Source of the DNA: Candidatus Tanganyikabacteria bacterium
GTDB lineage: Bacteria; Cyanobacteriota; Sericytochromatia; S15B-MN24; VGJW01
Direction of reading: 5' to 3'
Length of the DNA stretch: 64,000 nucleotides
Assembly: GCA_016867265.1 (NCBI GenBank)
Contig: VGJW01000012.1
Coordinates: 1 to 64,000, forward strand
Shown here: positions 7,789-16,097 of the stretch, in pieces
Layout: each line of letters starts with the position of its first letter
How positions within the stretch are numbered: the stretch's first letter is position 1
Translations under genes and position numbers: made by a program
Notes under the pieces: generated by a model
Seen by the model: the letters and a program-made list of their open reading frames with translations, nothing else
Database searches by the model: none
What the model was told of the DNA's origin: nothing

Positions 7789-8693
7789 TCAGACAGCCGA
7801 GCTGCCGTGCACCTGAATCAGGCAGTCGAACTGATGGTTGATCGAGATCAAGGTGGCGTGCACGACCTCGGCCTGTTCGTCCGGCTTCAGGGAGGCTGCC
7901 GGCTGGATGACCGGGGGCAGCAGGCCGGCGTTGCGATTCCGGACGCTGAGCTTGGCCGCGATGTTGCCGCAGATGATGTTCACGAACTCCTGACCGGCAT
8001 CCTGGACCAACTCGTCCACGGTCTTGAGATCTTCCTCGAGCATCAGGCTTGCCATGCGCAACAGCAGACCCTGCGGGACATTCAGCGAGAAGGTGGCCTC
8101 GAGGTCACCCGTGAATCGCTGCGAGATCGTCCAGTCGCGCGCCATCCAGCTCTCCGTACCCTCGCGGCAATCCTCGATCAGGACGTTTTCGTGCAGGACA
8201 CGCTTGAACATCTTCAGGACCGTGTCGAGCACGTCGGCCACCATCTCGGCATCCTTGAGCCGGATGAGGGCGCCCCGGATCATCATCTGGCTGGCTTGCT
8301 GATCAGCGCGGAACTGCGCCAGCTCGGCCTCGACTTCTTTACGAGTCAGGAAGCCCTTCTCGATGAGCGCCTCGCCGAGGAAGATACGGTGGGACTTCTG
8401 CAGCTCGATGAGCTCGTGGAGCTGTTCTGTCGTCAGCAGGCCCAAATCGACGGCGAGGTCGCCGAAAGGCCCAAATCGACGGCGAGGTCGCCGAATAGGC
8501 GATCGGTCGTGCGCTGGGCCAGATTGATGCGTTGGACCTGGGCCTCCGTCAGGTAGCCCTTGCCCAATGCCAGCGTTCCAAGGCGTGCGTTGGTGACATT
8601 CTGATACTCGACGGCAGCCAGCAACTGCCTATGGTCGATGCGACCCCGTTCGAGCAGGTATTGCCCGAAGAATCGTACGGTGGTGACAATCAT
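7789..8693 (-). pseudogene. MshEN-like plus CheX-like domain protein, frameshifted by a 29-bp tandem duplication
   Basis: As sequenced, the frame from ATG 8693 runs into TGA after 86 codons, the last ten of them foreign; a second frame starting at TTG 8445 covers the rest. Removing one copy of the 29-bp repeat at 8438-8495 joins them into one 291-codon frame. The N-terminal half holds repeated MshEN-type modules (FFGQYLLERGRIDHRQLLAA, FGDLAVDLGLLTTEQLHEL, FLGEALIEKGFLTRKEVEAE), a fold known in other proteins to bind c-di-GMP. The C-terminal half resembles CheX/CheC chemotaxis phosphatases (DAGQEFVNIICGNIAAKL carries the helix with the E...N catalytic pair). cheY lies just upstream in the same direction, which fits a CheY-P phosphatase. 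Labelled broken because of the sequence as given; it may be functional if the duplication is an error or reversible. Confidence 0.8.
8438..8495. repeat. 29-bp exact tandem duplication
   Basis: Two identical copies of a 29-base unit (8438-8466 and 8467-8495) beginning AGGCCCAAATCGACGG and ending GGTCGCCGAA lie head to tail inside the MshEN-CheX gene. The unit is not a multiple of three, so it shifts the frame. Confidence 0.95.
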
Positions 8694-8706
8694 GCCTGCA
8701 CCGTAC

Positions 8707-9087
8707 CTAGCTCTTGCCCTCGTAGGCCTTCTGCAAGGCCTGGAGGAGGGTGTCGCGTTCGAAAGGCTTCATCACGAAGTTGCGTGCGCCCTTCTTGATG
8801 GACTCGAGGACCTTGTCCTTGCTGCCTAGTGAGGACACCATCACGACCCGGGCGTCAGGGTCGAACGAGAGGATGTTGGAGAGGGCCGTAACGCCGTCCA
8901 CCTCGGGCATGACGATGTCCATCACGACGAGATCCGGACGAACCTCTTTGTAGCGTTCGAGCGCCTGATCCCCGTTCGCGGCCTCGGCCACGGGTTCGAA
9001 GTGCGTGTTCTGGATGGTCTTCTTGAACATCATCCGCAGGGTCATCGAGTCATCCACGATGAGCACGCGAATCTTGGGAGTGTCCAT
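8707..9087 (-). CDS. CheY-like response regulator
   Basis: A 126-aa receiver-only protein. Acidic pocket VDDS (residues 11-14), phospho-acceptor Asp57 in LVVMDIVMPEVDG, Ser/Thr switch in VVMVSSLGSKDK and conserved Lys in FVMKPFE are present. It matches the CheY subgroup most often found beside CheX or CheC. It starts at ATG 9087 and ends 13 bases before the MshEN-CheX gene, so the two are probably one operon: CheY-type output regulator and its dephosphorylating partner. The motility or pilus machine it controls is not fixed by the window, though a pilus-like cluster lies 25-40 kb away. Confidence 0.88.
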   Translation of the reverse strand: MDTPKIRVLIVDDSMTLRMMFKKTIQNTHFEPVAEAANGDQALERYKEVRPDLVVMDIVMPEVDGVTALSNILSFDPDARVVMVSSLGSKDKVLESIKKGARNFVMKPFERDTLLQALQKAYEGKS

Positions 9088-9185
9088 GGGGCGGGCGGTG
9101 TACCTGACAAATGTGGTCGGCGCGTACCGCGCAGACCGGGGTTCACGTCCACCATACCCACCCTTGGGGAGTCGTGACAAGAACG

Positions 9186-9221
9186 CCGGCCCGGCACCCA
9201 GACGATCGGGTGCCGGGCCGG
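9186..9221 (-). terminator. 14-bp perfect hairpin with U-rich tail on the minus strand
   Basis: CCGGCCCGGCACCC and GGGTGCCGGGCCGG form a perfect 14-bp stem with an 8-base loop. On the minus strand it is followed by GTTCTTGTC, as in an intrinsic terminator, which implies a minus-strand transcript ending here from the small reading frame at 9233-9466. Confidence 0.7.
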
Positions 9222-9232
9222 TCGGACGCCGC

Positions 9233-9466
9233 TCAGGAGCGACGCGTCAGGAGGAAAATGCCCCACCGGGAAGGCGCGAAGAGGTAACCGTTGCCCTTGG
9301 AGTCGGTAATTGCCGGACGAATGGGCGGATGGACCGGATGCATCCACATGGGCGTGACCTGTTCTCCCCTCGGGGAAACGGCCGCTACTGCGACGGTGAC
9401 GATGACGAGGCGGGTAGCCTGATGCGACGGTGGCCGGCGGTGGTTCGCAGGGATGCGCCGTTGCAT
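9233..9466 (-). CDS. Possible small protein (77 aa), unrecognised
   Basis: Low-confidence gene. The frame starts at ATG 9466 and ends 12 bases before a strong minus-strand terminator, the main reason to list it. The predicted product has a basic N-terminus, a hydrophobic stretch (RLVIVTVAVAAV) that could be a membrane or signal segment, and a Pro/Trp-rich C-terminal part. No family is recognised and codon use is not convincing. Bases 9467-9629 hold no other gene; an AT-rich patch near 9545-9560 could be part of the promoter of the downstream Fe-S gene. Confidence 0.3.
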   Translation of the reverse strand: MQRRIPANHRRPPSHQATRLVIVTVAVAAVSPRGEQVTPMWMHPVHPPIRPAITDSKGNGYLFAPSRWGIFLLTRRS

Positions 9467-9629
9467 CCGGGTCGACCACCGTCATCAGGATGGCAGGCCT
9501 CCGTGAAGGAACTGTTCCAGAGGCATTGGGGAACATTTGGTCGACGAACAAATATTTGGCAAAACCACGCCGCACTTGGGTCGAAACGTCCGCCGATGCT
9601 ATGCTGGAGGTCATCAGGAGGGTGCTGCG

Positions 9630-10025
9630 ATGATTACTTTGCTTCCCGATGCGAAGAAGAAGGTCCGCGAGTTCCTCGCCGCGCAGGACCGTGACGACCT
9701 TGCCCTTCGCATCTTCGTGAAGCCCGGCGGTTGCTCGGGTTTCAGCTACGGCATGGGGCTCGACGAGCCCAAGGCGGAAGACCACGTGACCGAAGTCGAG
9801 GGGATCCGTGTCGTCGTCGACCCCGGCAGCCTCAAGTTGGTGTCGGGTGCGGTCGTGGATTTCAAGAACTCGATGCTGGGCGGCGGCTTCGCCATCACCA
9901 ATCCTAATGCCGCCTCGTCCTGCGGCTGTGGTTCATCGTTCCGTCCCAAGGACGAGGATGAGACCGTGTCCGAGGATGATGCCGTGCCGGCTGGCGCCGC
10001 TTGCGGGTCGGGTGGCTGCGGCTAG
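9630..10025 (+). CDS. IscA/ErpA-type iron-sulfur cluster carrier
   Basis: A-type Fe-S carrier of 131 aa that receives clusters from a scaffold and delivers them to apoproteins. The three cluster-binding cysteines are Cys35 (GGCSGFSYG) and Cys98/Cys100 (SSCGCGSSF). The ATG at 9630 follows AGGAGGG at good spacing. Unlike usual A-type carriers, which end a few residues after CGCG, this one continues for about 30 residues in an acidic linker (DEDETVSEDD) and a glycine-cysteine tail (AACGSGGCG, Cys125 and Cys130). A strong terminator follows directly, so it is probably monocistronic. Assignment to IscA, SufA or ErpA cannot be made from this sequence. Confidence 0.9.
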   Translation: MITLLPDAKKKVREFLAAQDRDDLALRIFVKPGGCSGFSYGMGLDEPKAEDHVTEVEGIRVVVDPGSLKLVSGAVVDFKNSMLGGGFAITNPNAASSCGCGSSFRPKDEDETVSEDDAVPAGAACGSGGCG

Positions 10026-10038
10026 CTGCGGTTTCCTG

Positions 10039-10077
10039 GCGGGCCCGGACCAAGCACGGTCCGGGCCCGCTTCGTTT
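10039..10077 (+). terminator. Intrinsic terminator after the Fe-S carrier gene
   Basis: GCGGGCCCGGACC and GGTCCGGGCCCGC form a perfect 13-bp stem with a 6-base loop, followed by TTCGTTT. It begins 14 bases after the stop codon. Confidence 0.85.
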
Positions 10078-10165
10078 GGGGCTTCGTGCTGGCGAGGCGG
10101 CGGGGCAAGGTGGTCGCAAGGTGCCCGGGGCAGGCGGGATGCGTACTGCCCGCGCGGAGGTTCTC

Positions 10166-11734
10166 GTGGCTGTTCGTTCCCGTTTCCGTCGTTTCTTCGT
10201 CCCGGGCGTCGCCTTGGCCGCCTCCGGCTGTGTCCAGGGTCCTGATTCGCCCCCCTTGCTGGCCGTGGGTGCGTAAGGTCCCAGCCCCGAGGCGGTGCTC
10301 GTCCAGACGAGCGGCGACGTTCCGCTGCTCGGTGGCGAGGTCGTCGCACCCGGTTGGCAGCGGATTCGTCCCGCAGAAGGCAGCACGGCGGAGGAGACCT
10401 GGCGATTGCTCAACGAGAAGCCGGGCGTCCTCCGGGCTGAACGGTCCGTTCGCTATCGGCTCCTGGGATTTCCGACACCGGCCGTGCCTGCTCCCCTGCG
10501 CATCCTGACGGCGCTTGGCGACCCCGATGATCCGCGCCTCGTCGACTGCTGGGGACACGCTCGCATCGGGGCACAGGCAGCGTGGGGACGGACCCGAGGT
10601 GCTGGCGCCTTGGCGGTCGGTGTCGTCGATACCGGCATCGAGGCACGCCACGAAGATTTGGGCGGCTCGCGGATCGAGGCTGGGCCCAATCTGGTACGAC
10701 CGGGCCACGCGCCCGATGATGAAGTAGGCCATGGTTCCCACGTGGCGGGCACGATCGGGGCTACCGGCAACAACGGCGTTGGCCTCGCCGGCATTGCCCA
10801 CGGTGTCCGTGTGTTGGCCGTCAAGGTCCTTGGCGGCGATGGGTCGGGCAGTGTCGATGACATCGCGGCGGGCATCCGGGCTGCTACGACTGCGGGCGTG
10901 AGCGTCATGAACCTCTCGCTCGGGGGAGCCCAGCCGTCCCGACTCCTGGCCGAGGCCGTCGCCGAAGCGGTCAGGCATGATGTGGTCGTGGTGGCGGCTG
11001 GCAACGATGGCGATGCACGCGTGACCTATCCGGCGTCATTGCCCGGCGTGTTGGCTGTGGGGGCAACGGACCACCAGGATTGACGCGCGACCTTCTCCAG
11101 CAACGGCACCTTTATCGGTATCGCCGGTCCCGGGACGGATATCCTGTCAACCGTCGGTGGGGGTTACAAGACCTATTCCGGTACCAGCATGGCGTCGCCG
11201 CACGTAGCGGCGGCGGCCGCACTGCTGCGCAGCGTGAGGCCTGACCTGCCCGCGGCGCGCATCATCGCGCTTCTCAATGCATCGACCGCCCCGGCCACCG
11301 GTTTCGGCTTTGTCGTGCCCCGTCTGGATGTGGCACTGGCGCTGACGCTCGCCAATCAGGAGGCGAACGGCGGTGCCCCCGTGGTTCCTGAACCCGGCCA
11401 GCCGCCCGTCGTGGCACCCACCCCGGCTCCGGCGACGGGTGATCCGGACAGCCTGATCTCGGCCATTGGCGCGAGACGGGAATCGGGCTGGTCTACGGCC
11501 CTGTTCTGGACCACGCGCTCGTCCGGCCATTATGCGCTGGGCATCCGCATTGCCGCGGGTACCTCGTGGCGGGTGCAGGCCCGGACAGCCGATGGCTGAA
11601 GCCATCAAGTCACACTGCCTGGGCCAGTCAAGACGCGTGGCCTGCTGGTGCGGGTCACCGCAAGGCTTGCAGATGGGGAGCGCATTGCCGGTCCCCGGAC
11701 GGCCCTCGATGCCGGGTTGGAAGCGGGGGGCTAG
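10166..11734 (+). pseudogene. Subtilase-family (S8) serine protease lipoprotein with three in-frame stops
   Basis: One reading frame runs from GTG 10166 (GGAGG five bases upstream) to TAG 11732-11734 without any frameshift, but is cut by TAA at 10274, TGA at 11081 and TGA at 11597. The N-terminus is a lipoprotein signal (RRFFVPGVALAASGC). The S8 catalytic triad is intact: Asp in VGVVDTGIEARHE, His in HGSHVAGTIGATGNNG, Ser in YSGTSMASPHVAAAAALL, with the oxyanion Asn in VVAAGNDGD. A Pro-rich linker and a C-terminal beta-rich segment follow. Each stop is one C-to-T change from a sense codon (TAA from CAA, TGA from CGA). TGA cannot be recoded here because many neighbouring genes end in TGA. A shorter product from 10295 to 11083 would lack the catalytic Ser. 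Confidence 0.85.
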
Positions 11735-12222
11735 TCTTCCCCGCCCGGGCGCGCACGTTTGGGCTTGCGCGGTGGGGCGGTGCCGGCTGGCCGAGGGGCG
11801 GCAAGGTCCGGGAGCGCCTCGGTCGGGGACAGGGGTGAGGGCACGGGACGGGGGGCGCGTGCTGCGGCCTCGGCGAGGCCGGTCACCGTTGCCATGGCGC
11901 CTACGCCCAGCCACGCGGCATAGGCCAGCAATGCGAGGAAGTAGAACTGGGGAGTGTCCGGAGTGACGAGGGCATCGGCCGGCATCTGGCCCCGCAGCAA
12001 GGCATAGGTGCCTGCCCCGGCACCCAAGCCGGCACCCAGCCAGAGCAGACCCTTCGTCGGGTCGCCGGAGAGCACCTGGCCCGCACCCGGCACCACGAGC
12101 GAGGCCCACGGCGCGGCAGGATGGACTGGTGGGGGTGTCGGTGTGGCGTCGGGAACAATCGGGACAACGAGCGAGGCGCCGAGTGCCAAGGTCAGGATCA
12201 AGCTCTTCACAACCGGCAGCAT
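11731..12222 (-). CDS. Small predicted membrane protein (DUF5683-like)
   Basis: 163-aa protein with an N-terminal hydrophobic signal or membrane segment (SLILTLALGASLVVPIV), a Pro-rich linker and then two hydrophobic segments. The middle part, WASLVVPGAGQVLSGDPTKG, resembles the PGxGQ-Y/L motif of DUF5683-like small membrane proteins; this is a weak family link. The C-terminus is Pro/Arg/Lys-rich and probably cytoplasmic. ATG 12222 is chosen to keep the signal segment at the N-terminus; it lies close to the divergent ureohydrolase start at 12281. Its stop overlaps the stop of the subtilase pseudogene on the other strand (shared CTAG). Function unknown. Confidence 0.6.
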   Translation of the reverse strand: MLPVVKSLILTLALGASLVVPIVPDATPTPPPVHPAAPWASLVVPGAGQVLSGDPTKGLLWLGAGLGAGAGTYALLRGQMPADALVTPDTPQFYFLALLAYAAWLGVGAMATVTGLAEAAARAPRPVPSPLSPTEALPDLAAPRPAGTAPPRKPKRARPGGED

Positions 12223-12280
12223 AGCGCAAGCCGGGTTGCGGGTGGCATCATGGTCACCTGCTACAGAAGGGGAGGGTCCG

Positions 12281-13189
12281 GTGGGAACCATGACCGGCTA
12301 TCGCACGCCCGTGCTCAACTTTGGTCACCTGCCGGCCGAACTGGCGGATCCGGCGACCGCCAAGGTCAACATCCTGCCCATGCCTTACGAGGGCACGACC
12401 TCGTATCGGGGCGGCACCAAGGATGGTCCTACCGCCATCCTCATGGCTTCCCGCCAGGTCGAGCTCTATGACGACGAACTCGATGCCGAGCCCTGCAATG
12501 TCGGCATCGCGACCTTGCCGGAGGTCGAACCTTCCCGGCGGGACTACATGGCGCCCATCGAGCAGACCTATGAGGCCGTCCGCGAGATTCTCGACCGGGG
12601 TCGTTTTCCCATTGTCCTCGGCGGCGAGCACAGCATCAGCGCCGGCACGATCCAGGCCATGCTGGAGCGCTATCCCGACTTGTCCATCCTGCAGATCGAT
12701 GCCCACGCGGATCTGCGCGATGCCTACGAGGACACCCCCCAGAGCCACGCCAGCGTGATGCGGCGTATCGTCGAGATGAAGGTCCCTCTGACTCAGGTCG
12801 GCATCCGCAACATCTCGGCGGACGAGATGGCTTTCTGGAAGGAACATCGCCCATCCACGATTTTCTGGGGCAGGGATTGCCGTCCCGGACGCTTCGACCC
12901 GGCCGCGATTGTCGCGACGTTGGGGCCCCGTGTATTCCTGACGATCGACATCGACGGGCTGGACCCGACACTGGTACCGGCTACCGGCACTCCGGAACCC
13001 GGCGGCCTCGGCTGGTACGAGGTGCTGGACCTGCTGCGCGAGCTGTTCCGCACCCGCGAAGTCGTCGGGGCCGATCTGCTCGAGTTGGCGCCCATCCCTG
13101 GTTTCGTGGCCCCGGACTTCCTCTGCGCGCGCCTGATCTACAAGATCATCGGCTACAAGTATTTCCTCGGGGACACGCCCGAAGCCTGA
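12281..13189 (+). CDS. speB: Ureohydrolase, agmatinase-like
   Basis: Binuclear manganese ureohydrolase of the arginase/agmatinase family; agmatinase converts agmatine to putrescine and urea. The three metal-binding motifs are intact: GGEHS, DAHADLRD and DIDGLDPTLVPATG, followed by TPEPGGLGWYE, which favours agmatinase over arginase. The GTG at 12281 is preferred because GGGGAGGG ends four bases before it; the in-frame ATG at 12290 would be too far from that site. The protein is 302 aa, the normal length. It stands alone between divergent and convergent genes. Specificity could also be guanidinobutyrase or another guanidino substrate. Confidence 0.87.
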   Translation: MGTMTGYRTPVLNFGHLPAELADPATAKVNILPMPYEGTTSYRGGTKDGPTAILMASRQVELYDDELDAEPCNVGIATLPEVEPSRRDYMAPIEQTYEAVREILDRGRFPIVLGGEHSISAGTIQAMLERYPDLSILQIDAHADLRDAYEDTPQSHASVMRRIVEMKVPLTQVGIRNISADEMAFWKEHRPSTIFWGRDCRPGRFDPAAIVATLGPRVFLTIDIDGLDPTLVPATGTPEPGGLGWYEVLDLLRELFRTREVVGADLLELAPIPGFVAPDFLCARLIYKIIGYKYFLGDTPEA

Positions 13190-13221
13190 CGCGTCCGGGA
13201 CGCCTGACCCGCAGGTTGCCC

Positions 13222-15315
13222 TCAGCCGCGAAGGATGCGGAAGATGTGCACGAGGCACATCTGGCTTTCGACGACGATCAGGTGCCCGCCGCCATCCAGG
13301 GCAAGTGCCTCGGGCGTCGACTGGAAGGGGCCCGAGCCCTGACCGCCCATGTCCAGAACCGGCAGCCCGTCGCCATCGAGGACCTGGATGCGCCGGTTGC
13401 GCGAGTCCGCGACGAACATGTGGCCTGAGGCATCAACGGCGATGTCACGTGGCGTCTGGAATTGGCCCGGATTGCTGCCGGGGCCGCCGTACGTGGCGAG
13501 CAACTGGTTGCCGTGGTAGCGGTGGATGCGATTGGACTTGGTGTCCGTGACAAAGACGTGGCCTGCGTCGCCAATCGCGATACCCCACGGGGCCTGCAGG
13601 CCTTCTGTCAGGACCGAGGCGATACGGTCCCGGGTGTCGATGATGACGACCCGGCCCTGAGCGTTGTCGGTCAGCAGCAGTTCGCCATTGGCCGTTGCTT
13701 GGATGCGGGTTGCCGGCGGCACGGGCTCCATGGTGACGGAGGTTCGCTGGGTAATTCCGACGGAGACGCCGTTGGCATCGACCTTGAAGAGCCGGGTATC
13801 CTCCGCGTCGGCGATCACCATGACCCCGCGGGGCAGGAGGGCCATGGACCGGGGTGCCGTCGGCACGCTCGTACCCAGGGGCCTGACGAAGCCCTTGAAG
13901 CGTCCGTTCAGGTCAAAGGTCTGGATTCGTCCATTGCCGGTGTCCGCCACATGGACCCGCTTGCTGCGATCCACGATGACGCCACGCGGGCTGTTGAACT
14001 CACCGATTTCCTTGCCACGCTTACCGAAGGTACAGACCAACTCGAGTCCGCGGACCGGACCCAGCGTCTCTGTCGTCGAAGACCGGGTTTGACGGACACC
14101 CACGTCCTCGGCCATGGCAGCGTTGAGCGCCAGCGCGCCTGAGCCAATCCGCTCCGGAGGCACGGCCGCCGAAGGCGTGATGGGCGGCAACTGCCCGGAA
14201 CGGGAGGGCATCGCCAACTGGGGCTTGTTGGGCAGCTGCAACTGGGGCCCGGCTCCGCCCGGGATGGGGGCTGGCGGTGCAGGCGGCTGCGAAGGCGTCG
14301 GTTGCAGGGGGTCGAGGCGACGCGCCACGGCTGCCTGGGGCAGCGGCGGCGTGGGACCCAAGGGTCCCGTCCCGCCAAAGTTCGACTTGCCGCACGAGGG
14401 ACAGACACGGGTGCCCTGGGGCAGGGGGGCCTGACAATAGCGGCATGGAACGAGCTGCGGCGGTGCCTGCTGCTCGGGGGGCGGAAGGGTCTTTATGGAC
14501 TCCTTCAAGGCATATTCCATCTCTGCGGCGCGGCGGAAACGGTTCTCCGGCTCCTTCTGGAGGGCCTTCATGATGACACTCTCCAGCCTGTCGGGGATGG
14601 CAGGGTTGACCTCCCGCAAGGGCTGGGGCGCCTCGTTCATGATCTTGAGAATCGTGCCGCCCAGGTTCCCCGCGTCAAAGGGCGTCTTGTACGTCAGCAT
14701 CTCGTAGAGCAGGGCCCCAAGCGAGAACAGGTCCGCCCTCCCGTCGACGTTGCGCGAATCCGTCAGTTGTTCCGGGGAAATGTACGCGATGGTGCCAAGG
14801 GTCGTTCCCGTCTGCGTGAGGCTTGGCAGGTCGGACTTCACGCGGGCTACGCCGAAGTCCATCAGCTTGACGGAGCCGTCACCCCGGACCTGGATGTTGT
14901 CGGGCTTGATGTCGCGGTGCACGATGCCCGCCTGGTGGGCATAGTCCAGCGCCTTGCATATCTGGCTGCCGATTTCGATGACCTGCTGGAAGGACATCGG
15001 GACCCGTTGCTCCAGCAGATGCCCGAGCGATCGACCCTCGACCAGCTCCATGGCCATGTAGTAGCGGTCGCCGTCGTTGCCCATGTCGTAGACGGCCACG
15101 ATATTGGGGTGCCTCAGACTTGCCGCTGCCGTGCCTTCCCGCTTGAAGCGCTCGATGGTCTCGATCTTTTCGGATTCGGGCAGGGCCGAAGCCATGACCA
15201 GTTCCTTCAGCGCGACCGGATCCGGGCGACTGTCGGTCTTCGCCACGTAGACCACGCCCATGCCACCACGACCCAACTCGCGGAGGATCTGGTAGGGGCC
15301 GAGGCGGTCCGTCAT
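13222..15315 (-). CDS. Ser/Thr protein kinase with zinc ribbon and NHL beta-propeller
   Basis: 697-aa Hanks-type kinase. Kinase domain, residues 8-275: GRGGMGVVY glycine loop, Lys37 (ALKEL), HRDIKPDN (catalytic Asp135) and DFG (153-155), then an activation loop with TLGTIAYISPEQ. A CxxC...CxxC zinc ribbon follows (CRYCQAPLPQGTRVCPSCGK, from residue 291), then a Pro-rich linker. The last 230 residues form NHL-type repeats (EFNSPRGVIVDRSKRVHVAD, GQFQTPRDIAVDASGHMFVA), as in a six-bladed propeller. No transmembrane helix is evident, so it is likely cytosolic, unlike PknB/PknD-type kinases in which the sensor is extracellular. A PP2C phosphatase gene lies 26 bases upstream in the same operon, the natural opposing partner. 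Confidence 0.92.
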   Translation of the reverse strand: MTDRLGPYQILRELGRGGMGVVYVAKTDSRPDPVALKELVMASALPESEKIETIERFKREGTAAASLRHPNIVAVYDMGNDGDRYYMAMELVEGRSLGHLLEQRVPMSFQQVIEIGSQICKALDYAHQAGIVHRDIKPDNIQVRGDGSVKLMDFGVARVKSDLPSLTQTGTTLGTIAYISPEQLTDSRNVDGRADLFSLGALLYEMLTYKTPFDAGNLGGTILKIMNEAPQPLREVNPAIPDRLESVIMKALQKEPENRFRRAAEMEYALKESIKTLPPPEQQAPPQLVPCRYCQAPLPQGTRVCPSCGKSNFGGTGPLGPTPPLPQAAVARRLDPLQPTPSQPPAPPAPIPGGAGPQLQLPNKPQLAMPSRSGQLPPITPSAAVPPERIGSGALALNAAMAEDVGVRQTRSSTTETLGPVRGLELVCTFGKRGKEIGEFNSPRGVIVDRSKRVHVADTGNGRIQTFDLNGRFKGFVRPLGTSVPTAPRSMALLPRGVMVIADAEDTRLFKVDANGVSVGITQRTSVTMEPVPPATRIQATANGELLLTDNAQGRVVIIDTRDRIASVLTEGLQAPWGIAIGDAGHVFVTDTKSNRIHRYHGNQLLATYGGPGSNPGQFQTPRDIAVDASGHMFVADSRNRRIQVLDGDGLPVLDMGGQGSGPFQSTPEALALDGGGHLIVVESQMCLVHIFRILRG

Positions 15316-15341
15316 GGCCTTGGGGCGTTGATTTTCGTGAA

Positions 15342-16097
15342 TCAGGCGGGCAACTGGACGAGGACGATGGTGATGTTGTCGTATCCGCCGCGCTCCATCG
15401 CCAGGTCCAGCAGGCGCTGGCACGCGTCTTGCGGATCGGCTTCCTCGAGAGCGACGTCCCGCATCTCGTCGTCGTTGACAAGCCCGGACAAGCCGTCTGT
15501 GCAAAGCAGGACCCGGTCACCCGGCTGCCAAGGAAACTGGTGCGTATCCGGCTCGAGGTCCATCTGCATGCCGAGGCATCGGGTAATCACGTTGCGATAC
15601 GGGTGATGGAGGGCTTCGAGCGGGGTGATGGCACCGGCCTTGAGCAACTGGGCCACCACCGAGTGATCCTCGGTGATCTGCTCGATCTCGCCGCCCCGGA
15701 TGAGGTAGGCCCGCGAGTCGCCGACGTGCCCGATGATGACCTGATCACCCACGACCATCGCCATCGTGGCCGTCGTGCCCATACCCCGCATGGTCGCATC
15801 CGACAGGGAAGCCTGAACGATCTGGCGGTTCGCCTCGAGGAAGGCTTGGACCAACGCGGGTGCGTCTGCCGTACCTGAGCCCACACGATCGACCATCGTG
15901 CTGGCGAGGACCTCAACGGCCGTCTGCGCGGCCTTCTCACCGGCGAGATGCCCCCCCATGCCATCGGCGACAAGGTAGATGCCGTCTTCGGGACTGCAGG
16001 CAAAGCAGTCTTGGTTGACTTCCCGGACCTTGCCGACATCCGTCGTGCAGCCCAGCAGGATGGTCAGGTCATCGCTCTGTGTGGTCACGTCGTTCAC
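15342..16097 (-). CDS. PP2C-family protein Ser/Thr phosphatase (second copy)
   Basis: 251-aa Stp1/PrpC-type phosphatase. Motifs in order: GCTTDVGKVREVNQDC, LVADGMGGHLAGEKAA, MRGMGTTATMAMVVGDQVII, HVGDSRAYLI, ITEDHSVVAQLLKAGAITP, LLCTDGLSGLV and GGYDNITIVLV, giving the full metal-binding set. It is clearly related to the copy at 6345-7058. It is encoded between a Ser/Thr kinase (26 bases downstream) and an MshEN-like 90-aa gene whose stop it overlaps by four bases (ATGA), so the three are probably translated as a unit. It likely reverses the kinase's phosphorylation. Confidence 0.92.
   Translation of the reverse strand: MNDVTTQSDDLTILLGCTTDVGKVREVNQDCFACSPEDGIYLVADGMGGHLAGEKAAQTAVEVLASTMVDRVGSGTADAPALVQAFLEANRQIVQASLSDATMRGMGTTATMAMVVGDQVIIGHVGDSRAYLIRGGEIEQITEDHSVVAQLLKAGAITPLEALHHPYRNVITRCLGMQMDLEPDTHQFPWQPGDRVLLCTDGLSGLVNDDEMRDVALEEADPQDACQRLLDLAMERGGYDNITIVLVQLPA

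Noticed and set aside
10274-11599. Recoding of TGA as an amino acid to read through the subtilase frame
   Set aside because: TGA is the natural stop of many intact genes here (PP2C, SMUG1 partner, exbB-tonB region), and one of the three interruptions is TAA, so a code change cannot explain the frame.
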